A stretch of DNA of 64,000 nt from Thecaphora thlaspeos (Eukaryota > Basidiomycota > Ustilaginomycetes > Urocystidales > Glomosporiaceae). Shown here piece by piece: positions 62,418-64,000 of this stretch (positions are counted from its first letter, which is position 1; every line of letters begins with the position of its first letter). The notes beneath the pieces were generated by a model, which had not been told where the DNA came from, made no database searches, and worked only from the letters and a program-made list of their open reading frames with translations. The DNA lies in assembly GCA_900291925.1 (NCBI GenBank), contig UWYS01000013.1:186001-250000 (forward strand), in the 5' to 3' direction. The translations under genes were made by a program, and so were the position numbers.

Positions 62418-64000
62418 CTATGCGCGATCCGTCACTTTTTTCGAAACGTTCCGAACGATTTCTTCCCTTGTGATGCTACTCCTCTCGCACATTGCTCTGA
62501 ATACGCCGTCTTGACGGTCGAACAGAGCGAGGGGCGAATCGTACTCGGCCAACAGACCTTGATCGAACACTGCGATGCGATCGTACGCCAAGATGGTACG
62601 AAGACGGTGCGCGATGCAAAGGATGGTGCGATTGACGAATTCTTCCCTGATTGTCGTTTGGATCTTGGCGTCCGTCTCGAGGTCGACGGAAGCAGTCGCT
62701 TCGTCCAGCAGGATGATCTGCGAGTTCTTCACCAGCGCCCGTGCGAGTGAGACGAGAGAACGTTGGCCGACCGATAGGTTGCTGCCCTCCTCTTCGATGA
62801 CCGTGTCCAGGCTGATGCGCGATACCTTGGTCGGTGACGGCGTATCGACGCCCGAGGCTACAACGCCGAGAGGCGTCATCGCTCCGTTGCCACCGCCCGG
62901 TCCGTCGTCGGAAGCTTCGCCGAGATTTAGCGTCGCCGGCGTCTGGTGTCCCACCGTATCGTCCGAGATCAGGTAGGCGCGCTTCAGCGCATTGTTGAGG
63001 CGCACGTCATCGTACGCCCCGAACGGATCGAGGTTGGTCCGCAGCGTCCCGCTGAAGAGCAGCGGCTCCTGCGGCAGGATGGCCAGCCTCCTGCGCAGAT
63101 CCTGCAGGCCGATCTGCGAGATGTCGACACCGTCAATCACGATGCTGCCCTTGCTCAGCTCCACCAGCCGCAGCAGTGCCGTCAGCAGCGAGCTCTTGCC
63201 GGCGCCCGTGCGTCCAACGATGCCCACCTTTTCGCCGTTTCCCACCTTGAACGAGATGCCCTTGAGCACCGACGGCAGCCCGGGCCGGTAGCTGAGCCAG
63301 ATGTCGTTGAACTCGATCGATCCAGTCTCTGGCCAGCTGTCGCGCATCGGGTTGTCGGGGCGCACCTGGGCCGCCTCTTGGTCGAGCGACTCGGCGTAGT
63401 GGAGCAGACGCTCGACCGACGCCGTGTCGTTCTCGACCTCGGCCACCTGCCTCGTCATCCAGCTAAAGGCCTGCGACACCGTCATCATGTAGGTCAGCGC
63501 GACACCGCTGTTGCCGCCCGTCAGCGGGTTGCTGCTGGCCGTCGTCAGGATCGCCACAATCAGCACCAGCAGGGCGCCGAGCAGGTCGAGCCGCACGCCG
63601 AGCCAGCGCTGGTTGGCGGCGCTGGTGAGGTAGGCGCGGTTCTCGATGTCCATGCGCTTGATGTTTTCGCGGACAAAGGTGTTGGTCTCGCGGTAGGCGC
63701 GGATCGTCGCAAGGCCCGAGAGCGTCTCTGAGAAGTGCGAGTAGAGGCTGGAGCGAAGCAGCGCATCGAGGCGCTTGACCTCGCGCGCCGACGAGCGGTA
63801 GAACAGGGCGCCGAGGAAGTAGAAGACGAGCACCGCCGCAACCGCAATGATGAAGTAGTGCGTCAGAATTGTGATCAGGATGACGGCGCCGACCACCGAG
63901 GCCATCGTGTTAGTCGCCATGCGGATCGCGTCGGCCAGTTGGTTGTCGACGACGTCAGTGTCCTTCGAGGCTCGGTTCATGATCCTTCCAATGGGTGTCG
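62418..64000 (-). CDS. ABC transporter, ABCC/MRP family (C-terminal part, cut by the window edge)
   Basis: The visible 527 residues cover part of the second membrane domain and the second nucleotide-binding domain of a full-length ABCC (Yor1/Ycf1-like) transporter, which exports conjugates or drugs by ATP hydrolysis. The frame is open to the window edge, where TPIGRIMNR precedes RASKDTDVVDNQL, a typical ABCC segment. Transmembrane helices follow (VVGAVILITILTHYF, LDLLGALLVLIVAIL). NBD2 has Walker A GRTGAGKSS, the ABC signature LSVGQ, Walker B IILLDEATASVD and the H-loop in AHRLRT. About 50 Gly/Ser/Pro-rich residues are inserted between the Q-loop region and the signature. The gene converges on the Ser-rich gene. 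The start and first half lie outside the window. Confidence 0.93.
   Translation of the reverse strand, partial: TPIGRIMNRASKDTDVVDNQLADAIRMATNTMASVVGAVILITILTHYFIIAVAAVLVFYFLGALFYRSSAREVKRLDALLRSSLYSHFSETLSGLATIRAYRETNTFVRENIKRMDIENRAYLTSAANQRWLGVRLDLLGALLVLIVAILTTASSNPLTGGNSGVALTYMMTVSQAFSWMTRQVAEVENDTASVERLLHYAESLDQEAAQVRPDNPMRDSWPETGSIEFNDIWLSYRPGLPSVLKGISFKVGNGEKVGIVGRTGAGKSSLLTALLRLVELSKGSIVIDGVDISQIGLQDLRRRLAILPQEPLLFSGTLRTNLDPFGAYDDVRLNNALKRAYLISDDTVGHQTPATLNLGEASDDGPGGGNGAMTPLGVVASGVDTPSPTKVSRISLDTVIEEEGSNLSVGQRSLVSLARALVKNSQIILLDEATASVDLETDAKIQTTIREEFVNRTILCIAHRLRTILAYDRIAVFDQGLLAEYDSPLALFDRQDGVFRAMCERSSITREEIVRNVSKKVTDRA

Overview
The window looks like nuclear DNA of a GC-rich basidiomycete, most likely a smut-lineage fungus (Ustilaginomycotina). 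Evidence: compact genes with 0-4 short introns (about 80-190 nt), strongly GC-ending codons, pyrimidine-rich leaders, a basidiomycete-type zinc-finger protein, and a fused GARS-AIRS purine enzyme. The lineage is inferred from style and protein resemblance, not from a search. No rRNA, tRNA, CRISPR array, transposon or virus-like gene was recognised.

Layout. 0.4-3.9 kb (-): Gln/Ser-rich zinc-finger protein. 3.9-7.3 kb: non-coding. 7.3-13.4 kb (-): five-exon Raptor/Kog1 (TORC1), divergent from COP9 signalosome subunit 2 (14.3-16.2 kb, +). 16.3-17.6 kb (-): Rev7, divergent from M18 aspartyl aminopeptidase (18.1-19.7 kb, +). 21.8-24.5 kb (+): F-box/JmjC protein. 25.1-28.5 kb (+): importin-9/Kap114. 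28.8-30.0 kb (-): U1A/U2B'' snRNP protein, divergent from TFIIIB subunit Bdp1 (30.4-33.7 kb, +). 35.3-38.3 kb (+): M1 aminopeptidase with a 5-nt microexon. 38.9-40.1 kb (+): unknown protein. 40.4-40.7 kb (-): doubtful small secreted protein. 41.5-43.2 kb (-): MBOAT acyltransferase with a frame break. 44.9-47.5 kb (-): ADE5,7, divergent from an AMID/AIFM2-like flavoprotein (49.3-51.9 kb, +). 54.0-55.2 kb (+): secreted alpha/beta hydrolase. 57.9-61.9 kb (+): large Ser-rich unknown. 62.4 kb to the right edge (-): C-terminal part of an ABCC transporter.

Most genes are housekeeping and independent: growth signalling, ubiquitin-like regulation, translesion synthesis, peptide turnover, nuclear import, splicing, Pol III transcription, purine synthesis. 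There is no secondary-metabolite cluster or defence island. The points most worth checking are an HMG box inside Bdp1, the 5-nt microexon, a charged insertion in the Rev7 safety belt, a GC-AG intron in the M18 peptidase, the frame break in the MBOAT gene, and a recurring TACTGTA-type inverted repeat confined to intergenic DNA.

Exon borders were placed by hand from GT/AG (or GC/AG) sites, reading-frame continuity and family resemblance. None is backed by transcript data.
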